This document shows positions 46,333-58,289 of a DNA stretch of 64,000 nucleotides, in pieces (the first letter of the stretch is position 1; each line of letters opens with the position of its first letter). Under the pieces are notes generated by a model. The model was given only the letters and a program-made list of their open reading frames with translations. It had not been told where the DNA came from and searched no databases. The stretch covers positions 16,751,922 to 16,815,921 of the forward strand of contig JALGPY010000012.1 of assembly GCA_023055425.1 (NCBI GenBank). The letters run 5' to 3'. Both the position numbers and the translations under genes were made by a program. Source of the stretch: Linanthus parryae (Eukaryota; Streptophyta; Magnoliopsida; Ericales; Polemoniaceae).

Positions 46333-49300
46333 TCCTCCCCCCCTTAAAGAGAGCTTCGTCCTCGAAGCTTAAACCAACCTCTCAACACCCACTAGGGTAT
46401 GGGTCTCCAATTTAGAATATGATAACTAAGTGCAAACTTAAGGCTATGCACGATGAAAAAGATTATATAAGGATGTACTAGGATGATGTGCTTCAAAACC
46501 AATGCTTCAAAACCGAATGATTACATCCTTCCCCCCTCCCTTAAAGAAGTGACGTCCTCGGAACTCAAAATATCTCGTCGAAAAGGTGAGGATACTTCTT
46601 CCTCGTACCATCCACCGCTTCACATGTTGCCTCCCTTGTGAGGTAATTTGTCCATAAGACCTTTAAAATTCAAACACTCTTGGTACACGTGCCCCTTGTC
46701 ATGATATCTAGAATCTTAACATGGTCGAAACTTCTGGTTCGGGGTCCAATACATGAAATGGTATAGAACACACTTCCTAAGTTTCTATACATGGGACAAG
46801 GTATTCCCCGAAATTTTCACCTTTCTCTTCAAGACATAGTCGTACGTGGCATATGATCAGGTGGTAAGGCTATGGGGTAGGGATCACAACTATCGCCTAT
46901 TGATCATTTTATATCTTATCATGCAGCACTACGAAGATGTAATAATATCACATATATCACACAATTCAACTTAACAAGTTGATCATCATTGGGTATTTAT
47001 AATCAATCTTCCAAGGACAATATTGCTCCTGGGCTTACATTCCCATAGTAGGTCTCACAACAATATTAATGTTCTCCGCGTAGGAGTAACATCGTAAACA
47101 ATCACAATAATCCGAGACAGAGTCAAGATTACTACATTTATTTGTTCGAGTATTCCAAGTATATAACAACAATGTCAAAAGAAAGTTCACATTCGGATTT
47201 GTCTCCTAGTTGTTGGGTCTAACCTTTGAACACGGTCTTTGGTATCATATATAATAGTTTTTATTATAATCCTCCTTCCAAATGATTACAAGCACACTCT
47301 TACAACCACTCAACAAGAGGTAGAACCTCTAGTGGCCCAATAAAAACATACAACTTTTAGATTAGCTCCTCCGTGGACATCCATCCCATGAATCGAACAA
47401 TGATTCGAGTGACAAGACTCCAATAATACACAACCTATGACAAAGTGCCTCAATTACATCAAGATTTAAATTATAACATGGCTAGTGAGATCACGTCCAC
47501 AACTTAATCGGTGCCAAAGAAATATTTTCATTGCTTCAATCATTTACCCAAGTAACCATTGCTATTGTCTCATAAGTTGTTCTTCACAGAGAGTAACGTC
47601 ATAGAATCTCCCAAGTTTAAAATTCGTACTCTTAGTGAACCTAAGCATAAACCAAATCATAGATTCTAGATTACGATTCCCGAAACAATGAAAACGCATC
47701 CAAACGAATTTGTATGGCTCTAAAGACGATTCATAAACAATGAAATATCACGTTCCCTTAACAATATTTAAGTGAACTCCAAAACTGATTCCCAAGGTCA
47801 AAACAATATCCGAATGGTACAAAACGTCTTATCTAATAAAATAGAGAATCGAAGAGATAGTGCACAAGACTCCAAAGCGACATGGTTCCTCCTATCCTTA
47901 GACACTTAACCATAGCCTGTAATATATGATGTTACCCGGTGGTTCCCTTTACCGTTGTTTTCCTACCGCCAGCTGAAAATCGCCTCGAGCTAAGGAAATA
48001 AATAAAAATAAACCATGTGTATCTAAAATAATACGATACTGAGGCACATACTCCAAGCAACTTATTCATATTCAAATAGGTTCAACAATAACAAGACTCG
48101 CAAGCTAGTATCCGAAGTCACCTTTGGTGATAAATCCTTAAAAACATATTTCTGTTAACAAAGCTCCAAGTATATCGTCCGAGAAGATTACAACAACTAG
48201 ACGGACTCATTTATTCCGGTACACCAACGATTTCTGTAACTCCAAGGAATTCATTATAAGCATACAACTCGACAAATCTTTTAGAGTTTAATAACCATTC
48301 CATTATCCCAAATAGTAGTTTAGTGAAAATGCTCCAATCATATACGCCAAACAACGCTATATGCTAACTACTCCAATGTAAGGCTGTACCAAATAAGTTA
48401 GACTACACTAAAAATTTATCTCATTGCTAGCACCAAGGTATTAGAAAGCTTCCAAAATCTAAATCAATAACTCCAATGATAATTGTAACAACATCATAAA
48501 CTATTTGTCAGGAGAAACAAGGTTCGCAAATCAGCCAAGGTTGAACATCGAAAATCTCAGTCCGATTGAAAATAAACAAATGGATGAACTATATTACGCT
48601 TATACAAGAATGATGACACAACCCAACGTCTAGCGTAACTCCAAGGGCAAACCATGAACAAAGAAATATGTCGTTCCTCAAATAATAGCTAAGTAACAAG
48701 GCTCCAAATATCTAACACAAAAGTTAACATTCTAGTGACCTAGAATACCGCACTCAGTATCTCCAATGATCTAAAAGATAACAGACAAAACTTAGCCCTT
48801 CACCTCAAAATTATAGTTTCAAATGAGTGATTCCCTCTTTTCCTTATTCTTTTAAGGTCATCTATAGACAATGATGGAGAGGAACAAGTTAAATATAAGC
48901 TCCACTAAATATAGGCAAGACAAGATAAGAATAGCTACATGCACTAATACAACACTGTGATTCATCAAGACTAGGTAAAAATACTCCATCCAAAAGGGAA
49001 ACTCCGATATTATTTGATAGACATTTCAACTAGAATCCCAAGATTACACTTCCCTAACCACTTTAAAATAGTCCCTAAAATAAATTTGAATATTTGGAGA
49101 AATCGAAAGACATGGTTCTCAAAACGCTTTCAAGGCGAGGGTGGGTGGGAAACCTCTATAGTCCATGCTAATTATTTAGTCTCTCACTTCTCCTAGGTCT
49201 TCCATAGGTTCCTCCCAAGGCTTGTGAGACAACAACAATGTACACTTTATGAAGTGCGAATTTATCATCCATTGGCCTTGATGTAAATATTTTTACTTGG

Positions 49301-52256
49301 CAAGGTACCAGCATCACTCATCAGCTAAATCATTATACTGTCTCTTAATTGGAAATATAAGAAATCTCATCAAGTAACGACTCCACAATGCAATAACTCT
49401 GAACCGGGATGTTGTTGTATACCCATCTTCCACTAAAATTGAAAACCCGATGCTCACACCTATCCAAGACTTCTCCGATAAATTCCCAATTTGTCATACC
49501 CTCCAAGAAAGGTGTTCTTGTCGGGTGGCTTACCTGAAAATTCTCCGCTGTTGGATTCACTAGGTTGACGGCCATATCGACCCGAGTTAAAGGATACTCC
49601 TATTAGACATCAAACATAAATATTAACCTACCTTTAGGGTATTCTAAGGCTGACTCCCAAACAATTACAAACTTAGCGGTTGACAACTAAGGATTTGCCC
49701 AAGGAAACTTCTCAACATTTATAAGGGATAGCACAATATTGGAGATCAAACTCTTAAGCCATGTATTAAAGTCCCAACACTTGTTCAACAATGAAACTCT
49801 GAAGCCCAAGTCTAATTCAATCATAAATGATAAAAAAACGCTCAAAACTATACCCCGGAAAACAAGACTCTAATGAGATGTTTGTGGCAACCTGTCATCA
49901 ATGAAAGAAAATTATACTCCTCATGTATTTTAGCGATCGATTTAGCTCCAAATATAAAGTCAATATTTTAGTATTTCTCAGCACAAAAACTCTCAAACAA
50001 TCTCTATAACAATTTAATATGCCGAAATCTCCAAAGTAGCTAACTCAACCGCAATATGGTTCCGTAAAACACCCAAAAGTCTAAACTTTGACAAACTAGC
50101 TAAGGGGTATCTAAAACCACCAAATTGAAATCAAGTCGCCAAACATCTCTCAAACACTTTCGTCTTGAACATAATATAAATACATCTTGTTCCTCCTACA
50201 TTATTTTAAAAACTCGTAACCAACCTAATGCGTAGGTACTTCACAATTCCTCGATACGAGCTCATTTATCCTATTTTCCCGCTCAAACAAACTTTGCTCG
50301 AATGGTATTTGCTTAACTACCAAAATCATTTTGAATCCTCATTCATCGGGTTCAGAAAGGTAAGAAATTTTAACCCTCTTTGTGTAAAAGCTATTTCTAG
50401 TATTATATGTGTGGTCTAATGTCCTACACTACAGCCTATTGTATCATTCATAAAGTATCATGGAGTTAGAGTAAACATAAATACATGACATCTAATATCA
50501 ATTATGCATGGAATATAACACATTGATTATCATACAATCTAATTTCACATGAAATTTTCACATAGACTGAACACATCTTATTTCTCATGCTTCCTTAAAA
50601 ACTATAAAAGTGATCAAACGGGTAAGCAAAATTACCAAATTTTGTATGGATCGACCTCTCTGAGTCTAATTTCATAATCAAGAAGAATCACCTCAAAATA
50701 GTTTATGGACTTTAAGTTACGCAGAGAATAGCATAACTGCTGTTATAAGCCATCAGAACAGAAACTTCAACTTCACCAAGTCTTATACTGACTTCAACTT
50801 CCTCAAAATGGTGTATGATTTCACCTAGATATATCCATATGTGTCTAATCACCACCATGAAAATTTTGAGATCCATCCAAGATCTGAAAGATAGGTAAAA
50901 AGTACTACAAATGGTCACTATGCAATTCTCCTACTTGAACAACGAACTTTGAAAACTCGTATCTAAGTCTCCAGAACGTATTTGGGATTGAAACTTTTAT
51001 GACATGTACCTGAACATGTCTACTACCTGGGAAAAATTTCGAGAAAAAATAATTAACCATTTAAACACGTCTGCTACACCAAATACCATCTGCTGCAGAG
51101 ATTCAAACACTGTGAACATCAAGTTTCCCGCGTTCTAACTCATGAATGCTTCCGTAACGCAATACAACATCAACTTCAAACCATACTCCAACTCAATAAA
51201 ACAAAGACTTATTATATTCCAAAATGGATCCTCAAAACATAAGTACTATCCCTCATCATGAAAGCAATATTTAATCTACGCAAATCACCAATGATTATCT
51301 CTAGCCCAAAAGTGGCTTATGCCAAAACATTCTAAGAAACCTTACAATATTGTTTGGCTTCATGGTTTTATTCCAAAGTAAAACTCCAAAAGCATTAGAA
51401 GTCTAAGAAATCAAAGAAGCCCAATATATCTACTTCTCACAATTATTCACACTTGCTTCCGATTCCATGTCTTTCCTAGGGTTATCCTCGAACTCATCAT
51501 TCTAACTAGGACATTCCACAATATCCTCATCTTCACTAGAACCTATTACGATCCTTTGCCATTGACCATGAGCCTTCATCAATATTTTACACATAAAGTC
51601 GGCATTTACCATCCACTCATTTGATAGAAATAGTCTTCATAGTTCAACCTATTGAACCTAGCCATAATATTGCTATACTTGGCGATAACCTCCCTAAATA
51701 TGGGCCCCATAAGTAGAGCCTTCACCATAAAATAAGCTTGGAAAGCGGGATTCCGATATCGAGTAAACTCCAATGCGTTAAAATTATCCTCACAATACTG
51801 GCATAACATGCTTCCTTGCGGTTTTCTTAGTTCGAGCCATCTATAAAAAGCGACTCCATATACTCTCTTACTCCACAATTTGTATCATAAACCAAAATGT
51901 TTGCCCTTATGAAATAAGTACATACTCCCAAAACTTCAATTTTGATCACGAGACTTTCGAAAACAATTCACAATTTTTGATTTCCCAAACAATAGACACC
52001 TAACCGAAACTCCAAATGAAAATGTTTAAACCCAAATACTTAGTTAATCGGGTAGGCCAAAGTTCTTAGCTAGGAGAGGGTGGGTGGGGATACTCGCTTA
52101 ATAAGTATATTTTCTAAAGCTTAAGAACATAGTAGACCTATTCAAGACTACCCAAATCCCCAACGGCTTGTCAAATTTTAAATTCTTTACCTATGTCCAT
52201 TTTAAATTTCCCTACAGATTTTATTTCCTTTTGGATAACCTGGATCTGATACCAAC
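46333..52256 (-). other. LARD interior without intact genes
   Basis: The 5.9-kb stretch shows no reverse transcriptase, protease or RNase H motif. A decayed chromovirus integrase tail is readable at about 46560-46780. Frames of up to 90 codons (51606-51878, 49345-49575, minus) have no recognisable family. From about 47150 to 49000 the word CTCCAA recurs irregularly at roughly 60-120-base spacing, as in an eroded tandem repeat. Confidence 0.55.
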
Positions 52257-53699
52257 TATAACACCCCCAAATTGACCAAACCGGAAACCCAGGGGTGTCA
52301 CTCCGTACCCGAGGTTAAACCCGGATACAAGGAGGTTTAGAGATAAAAAATCCAAACAAAACTTCCATAAACTTTAATGTAAGTCTTCATTGACAATTCA
52401 AATCCTTGTGCCACTAACACGGGCACATCTATCTAAACAGAGTTCCATATGAAGGTTCTAAGAATTTAAATGTAATCTACTACTTGTATAAGTGATGATT
52501 CACGTCCCCGCTAAGCTATGCTCCCATCATGTATACCTGTGGTGCAGAAAACAAAAGAGAACACCACAGTTTCCAAAGTCAGCGGAAATACTGAGTAAGT
52601 AACACCCAAGCATGTTAACAGATTATGAAGTAATTTGAAAGCCAGTTTGTAGTAGTTTTGCTAAAACAAAGTGAGAGTAAAAGCTTTGACCCTTTTATAA
52701 AAGAGATAAGATGAGAGATTCCAAGTTCACTTATATTTTCCAAATCACATCCATTATCCAAGTAGTGGGATTCCAAAACTCATAATATTCCATTTTCCAT
52801 TAAAAACATCCAATCCAAAACCAATTTGTTAATTTGTTGATACGGGGAAAAACCAACCACTTCGCAAGCATCCAAGACCTTAAGTGTCGACACCCCCTTA
52901 CAGACTTCTTGCGACCAGAAGAGTAGGTACAAGGAGCTATCCGGGGACTTGCAACCGGATTAAATAAATTAAATTGGACGAGAGACCGAAGTCAACACGC
53001 CCAATGCCAATAGTAACCATACAACAATAATCATCCCCGTACAACTCTTCCACTTTACGTTATCATCGATTATTAGATTGCAGTGATATTTTCAGAGAAC
53101 ATTTCAACAATTTGAACAAGTATTCAAGCAGCACATATTTTGCATAAAATCATTTTGAGACAAGTAGGAATGAAAAACATTTGACACGAAAAGATGAATG
53201 GGCGCTAGGCCTGGCATGTTTACTTACCTTTAATCTCAAGCAAAGCAACTCAATTCCTAGTAATACTGGACGTATCCTTCGTCAACGAAATTTGTCGCCT
53301 ACAAATTTAATAATATCCTAATCAACACATTGCGCACGAAGTCCTATAGGCAAATGAAATAAATCTCTTACTAACTCTCCCCAACCTTTACTAAGGCGAA
53401 CAACCTCTTTTATAGAAAAAATACACTTTATAGTGTTAACGTTTATTATTGTAAAACATAGCTATAGTTATAAAAATATAACTTATAAGATTAACTAATT
53501 ATTTCCCTTATTATAGGGTAGAGAAGCATATTATTTTTCCCAAAAAAAGCAATAATAATTCTAATAGTAGTTCCTCCCAACCAAACAAGCCTTAGTAGAG
53601 AGCATAAGTTATAAACTAACTAACTTTTATATAAAAGAAATAATAAATTTATTTGAAGAAAATAACTTATTTTAATTTGTAATAAACTTATAAAAATAA

Positions 53700-53895
53700 A
53701 TTAGAAATATATATTTCATCACCCTCATATTATATTTTTATTTTTGAGTAAAGATGAGTACCAAAAAGATCATTCTAAGCTTGTGCAAAAAGAATTGTCC
53801 CTTATGGGGTTTGAACCCATGACCTTCTCTTCAAACTTCACCAAAGCTTTAAGTGTTAGCTTTTAACCACTGGGCCAACCACCTCTTTGTTCTTT
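53700..53895 (-). mobile_element. tRNA-derived SINE-like segment in the LARD 5' LTR
   Basis: The A box lies at 53877-53867 and the B box at 53817-53807 on the minus strand, as in the other LTR. Presence in both LTRs means it was already part of the LTR before this copy inserted. The ends are approximate. Confidence 0.55.
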
Positions 53896-54153
53896 CTCTC
53901 TTCCCAACTACTAACATTAACTAACTAACCAGATTAAATAATGAGAAAACAAAAACAAAACAAAAGAAGAAAGAGTGAGAGAGAGAAACGGGTTTGTTTA
54001 CCCGAGAGAGAGAGAGAGACGGGATAGAGATGGTGGCGAGGACGACGCCGGAGACGCCGGCGGTGGCTGACGACGAAGGCGAGGTCGCCGGCGGCGGTGG
54101 CGACGGCGACGGCAGCGGCGGCGGACGGCCAGCGGCGGACGGGAGAGAGATTG

Positions 54154-54184
<31 letters not shown>

Positions 54185-54245
54185 GATTGAGAGATTGAGA
54201 GATGAGGGATTGAGATTGTGGGTTTAAAATCTGAGAATTGATGGG

Positions 54246-54253
54246 TTTATATA
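54246..54253 (-). promoter_or_regulatory. TATA box of the LARD LTR
   Basis: TATATAAA on the minus strand is followed within about 30-100 bases by a TCTCTC-rich stretch like a plant 5' leader. The same site is present in the other LTR at 45765-45758. It is the likely U3/R promoter. Confidence 0.55.
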
Positions 54254-54820
54254 GGTAGAGAGGTGAGAAATTCAACCGGAAAGAGGAAACCCACTTTGAA
54301 AACTTCGATTTTGAATCGGGACCAAAAATTGGCGAAATTGGGTTGCTTGATGCTAAATTATCGAGCCTTGATGAGTTTAAATCGAATAGGGAGTGATTTG
54401 GGACAAACATCAACGAATTTGGTGAAGATTCGGAGTGGTAATGGTGGTGTTCGGGTTGGAGATGGAGTTCTTCCTCCATGGGAGAGTTTGAGGAAGAAGA
54501 TGACTATTTTTTGGGTTAAAGATACTTTTACCCCCACTGTTTTGGATAAAAGTCACTAGCACCCCCCTGAGTTAAATAAAAGACTCTTTATAAAGTTGAG
54601 AAAATACATAATAACCCCAAGTAGTTACTAGTAATAAAAATTAACTTCCTACCAATAAGATTAGTTGCCAACACTTATACTAATGTTATATTGACACCAA
54701 ACAATATCATAAAATATAATAGTAGCATATTAACACTCAATACTTATAATATTATTATATTACCACTCAATAATTATAGTCATATCATAAATACCCATAT
54801 TCACAAAACGGGGTATTTCA

Positions 54821-55770
54821 TTGTCACTCTGTAAACGTTTTACATAGTCGTCGCAACCCCAAATCTTCATAAACTACACTATGGGATGCCTCCCAGTCCA
54901 TATCTAATATGGTGTCTTCATGACCGATTTGGATGGAAAACGGTTCATGGTAAAAGAAGCTGTCATTAGAGCATGTCCCCAAAACGATATCGGAAGATCT
55001 GTTTGACACATCATAGACCGCACCATGTACAACAAGGTGCGATTCCTCCTCTCGAACACGCCACTCCATTGCGGCGTTCCAGGCGGAGTGAGTTGGGTCA
55101 CAATCCCATACTCTCTAAGATAGTTGTCAAACTCTTGGCTTAAGTATTCTCCTCTATGACCCGATCGTAGAGCCGTGATACTTCTTCCAAGTTGCTTCTC
55201 TACTTCATTCTTGAATTCTTTGAACAATTCAAAGGATTCGAATTTGTCCTTCACAAGGTATACAAATCCAACAACGATTGAAGGATGAGATCAGTGGACA
55301 ACTCTTGGCCGAATGGGAAGCCTATCCCCTCGAGATTCTCAATGTATCCGTACGGAGTACATGAGGCCCGACTGGGTTCCCCTCTCGAGACTACACTTGA
55401 ACAGTGCTTTGGTTACTTCGTACCTCTCATGCCGGGCCTGCTTTTGGAAGAGCTGCCTCAAATGCACGATCATATCATACGCCTCCATGTTCTCATGTTG
55501 CTTTTGAAGCTCAGAGCTCATGGTGCACAACATGAGACGGGTCACATCATTATTGTCATCTACAATCTTTTGATGTGCATTTATGGCAGCGAGTACATCA
55601 TCGTCAGGTGGTGGTTCTGGAACAGGTGCATCTAAGATGTACAACTTCATTCATTGCTTAAGGACAATCCTTAAGTTTCTGTACCAGTCCAGAAAGTTGT
55701 TCCCTGACAACTTGTCTTTCTCAAGGACAGAACGCATGGATGATGTCGATAATTGATTGTTGTTTGCCAT
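54821..55770 (-). pseudogene. Copia-3 integrase and gag remnant beyond the LARD
   Basis: After the TTGTC duplication the Copia-3 integrase resumes (ITALRSGHRGEYLSQEFDNY and LTPPGTPQWSGVFERRN are visible). Near 55265 it is joined to gag, so GAG-pre-integrase, protease and the zinc knuckle are missing. Gag retains MLCTMSSELQKQHENMEAYD and starts at 55770. Confidence 0.82.
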
Positions 55771-56335
55771 TGGAATTTTACAAAACGAGAAATATGCAAT
55801 TTTAGTATTTCGAACAATTTAACCATATTCACTAATTGTTAGATTATCAAATATGGCTCCCACTATTTTTCTCGTATTAATAGCCCTTACCATTAATGTG
55901 AAAAATATCACATATCTTCTAGTGGGTCCAAGATCCATATTTCACTTCTTCTTGAGCTTGCTTTGAAAAGTCACACAAGAATTAGTTATTTAGGTAGAAA
56001 CGTCTTTCCAATTGTATCCTTATGCAACTCTTGGTGCCAACGGGCAAACGAATCCTTATTTATCTATCTCATATATAATCCCAATTGCTTTGCCTCTAAG
56101 TTATCAATCCAATTGAATTTACTTAGTTACGTTCAGCCTGTTACTTTAACAACCACACATTACCTGCTTGTGTCGCCGCATCACATCATGGTAAATTAAA
56201 ATTGCCTTGCTTTGGCAAGCCCGAAATTAATAAACCCTGATCATGAAGGGTGTTAAAATAAGAGAAGGCAAAACGTAATATTTCCTTGAGGGATTTTAAA
56301 TTTTATCTAATTCGTTTGGTTGATCCCATCAGCAT

Positions 56336-57658
56336 TGTAAGTTCACAGGTTTCACATGCTACAGAGTTATTTCAAGGCCTTGAACCAGTTTTCAAAGCCT
56401 TGAATCAGGTTTCACATGCTTGAAATAGCAGAGGCCTTGAAACATTGTTCAAAGTCTTGAAACTTTCTGACCTGTATGTGATATGTTATTACTTAGTTAC
56501 GTTCAGTCTTAGCACATGCTTGCTTTTTCTGAGTTCTTATGATCTTATTCTAACTCTCTCACCCCTATATGTGATATGTTATTACTTGATGATGAAAAAC
56601 AAAAGCTTATGTTTCACATAGACCTCATTTGTTTAACCTGTTTGACTTAGTTTTGTAGGGAAATTATATTCCCTCGTTTGCAGAATTGGTTTCCTAATCC
56701 GGATTTTGCAGGAAAAAAACATTGAGAGAATGTGATTCTGTGATCAATCAGACACTCTTGACAGCTTCTCAATTTGTTTAAAGACAAGATCAGAACAATA
56801 TCTCTGAAGATTATGATCAACTACCCGTTGGAGAAGACTGCTAAAAGAGTCAAAGCTGTTGCCTATAAAACATGAAGTTTGTTGCTGAAAATCAGGGAAG
56901 ATTTGCAGAGCATTTGTGCTGTATAAATAGAGCTTATTTTGAAGCAACAAGAACGACACTCAACAGAAAAAAAAAAGAGAGACACATTTCAGGATTGACA
57001 AGCATCAAAGAAGCACATCATTCTAACAATCCATCTCACAGAAGATCACTGCATTCTTCACTCCAGTTTTACACTTCCAGTGTTCTTCTGACTTGTACTC
57101 AATTTGTATACCATTCTTATAATACTTCTAGCTCTCATTCTCAAGGATTTTTCAAAGTGAAAAAAAAGAGAATTCTTACTTAATCAGTTAGCTAGAGCAG
57201 GTACTAGATAGGTTAGAGAGAACCACAAGCTGTAACAGGGTAAGGCATATCTATGTGCTTGAGATCTAGGGCTTATCTTTTGATTAATAAGAATTGTGTT
57301 GAAAATCCTGCAGGAAGAAGATCCCTGAGGTAGAGACGCAGGTCCAAGTGGACTGAACTCTATAAATCCTGTGTCTCTTGCATTTACTTTTTCATTCTCA
57401 TACTTAATTTTTACAGGATTCGAACTAGTCTGTTTTCAAGGGTTTGAAACTATTTTCAAGGCCTTGAAAAAGACTACTCTGTTTTCCCTTAAACTGTTTT
57501 TCTCTTCAAAGGCATGAAACTGTTTTCAAGGCCTTGAAATTCATTGCTCTTCACAGAAAACTCTTATCTTTGCAAGTTTTACAAAAAGTTGGCATACTCT
57601 ATTCAACCCCCCTTCTAGAGTATATGTGCTGCATTTCTACCTGCTTACTCCCCTTTCA
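56336..57658 (+). mobile_element. solo LTR of another (Copia, SIRE-like?) family
   Basis: The 1323-base sequence starts TGTAAG and ends TTTCA. It is flanked by AGCAT and AACAT (one mismatch) and interrupts the Copia-3 leader, which continues on both sides. It contains TATAAATA at 56922-56929 and late in the repeat the CAACCCCCCTTCTAGAG phrase common in plant Copia LTR ends. No internal region or partner LTR is present, so it most likely arose by LTR-LTR recombination. Both ends carry clusters of the palindrome TTCAAGGCCTTGAA. Confidence 0.65.
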
Positions 57659-58289
57659 AACATGATCTACTTATTTGGATTGGGAAATCCACAATAAAAT
57701 ACCATTCTTGTTTATTGGAATCTTGTTACGTTTTTACTTGTATCATCCATACACAAAATAAATAACAAAAAATAAATAATAAACATCCACAAAATAAAAA
57801 TAACGTGGCATGGATATGGCCCTAAGACTAAGATATTACAAAGACAATGATAATATCTATATGCCCTAAAGTGACAAGCTCATCTCCATGTGCTCCACCA
57901 TAGCTGCGCACCCTAGGATGGGAATCCTAATCGTCCTTGTGGCTCCTTGGTTCTTTGGTCTTCTTCTCCATGCTCTTGGCTATTATCTGATTTATCTAAT
58001 TCTAGCCTAGCATCTAAAATAAATAAATAAATAAAACCTCACATGTTGAGAAGATGATCAAGTCGCAGGCCGTAAAAATAATTATTACAACAATTGATCA
58101 GCTCGCATGCGTAAACCAAACCACAAAACAAACATCCACAACCTAGGCCATATCCATCCACCATGCAAAAAAGCACATAATACAGTTACAACCAATTTTA
58201 ACACACTTGATCAATTTTATTTGAATTGGGTAATTAGGGTCAAAACGGTCCAAGAGGTCCAACCAAAGCCTTGGCAGAACTTGAGGGGT

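Larger units (their letters stand above)
35266..54820 (-). mobile_element. LARD: large non-autonomous LTR retrotransposon derived from a chromovirus-type Gypsy element
   Basis: The element is flanked by TTGTC on both sides (35261-35265 and 54821-54825). Its LTRs are 52257-54820 (5' in element orientation) and 35266-35612 plus 44122-46332 (3', split by Copia-4); they are 2564 and 2558 bases and nearly the same in sequence. The primer site (52254-52242, TGGTATCAGATCC) and the polypurine tract (complement of 46333-46349) are in place. The 5.9-kb interior encodes no intact protein. Near its 3' end, 46560-46780, conceptual translation still resembles the end of a chromovirus pol (KVLWTNYLTREATCEA, then RKKYPHLFD). 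It therefore descends from such an element and depends on others to move. Confidence 0.9.
52257..54820 (-). repeat. LARD 5' LTR
   Basis: This is the uninterrupted LTR. On the minus strand it starts TGAAATACCCCG and ends GGGGGTGTTATA, where the other copy ends TGTTACA. The CACCCCC...GGGGGTG words at about 52262-52300 form a short inverted repeat near the LTR end. Confidence 0.9.

Noticed and set aside
53994..54227. plus-strand ORF rich in RERERE and GGGDGD
   Set aside because: It is the antisense of the TCTCTC leader and GCC-rich LTR region and appears in both LTRs. There is no protein family match; low-complexity composition explains the open frame.
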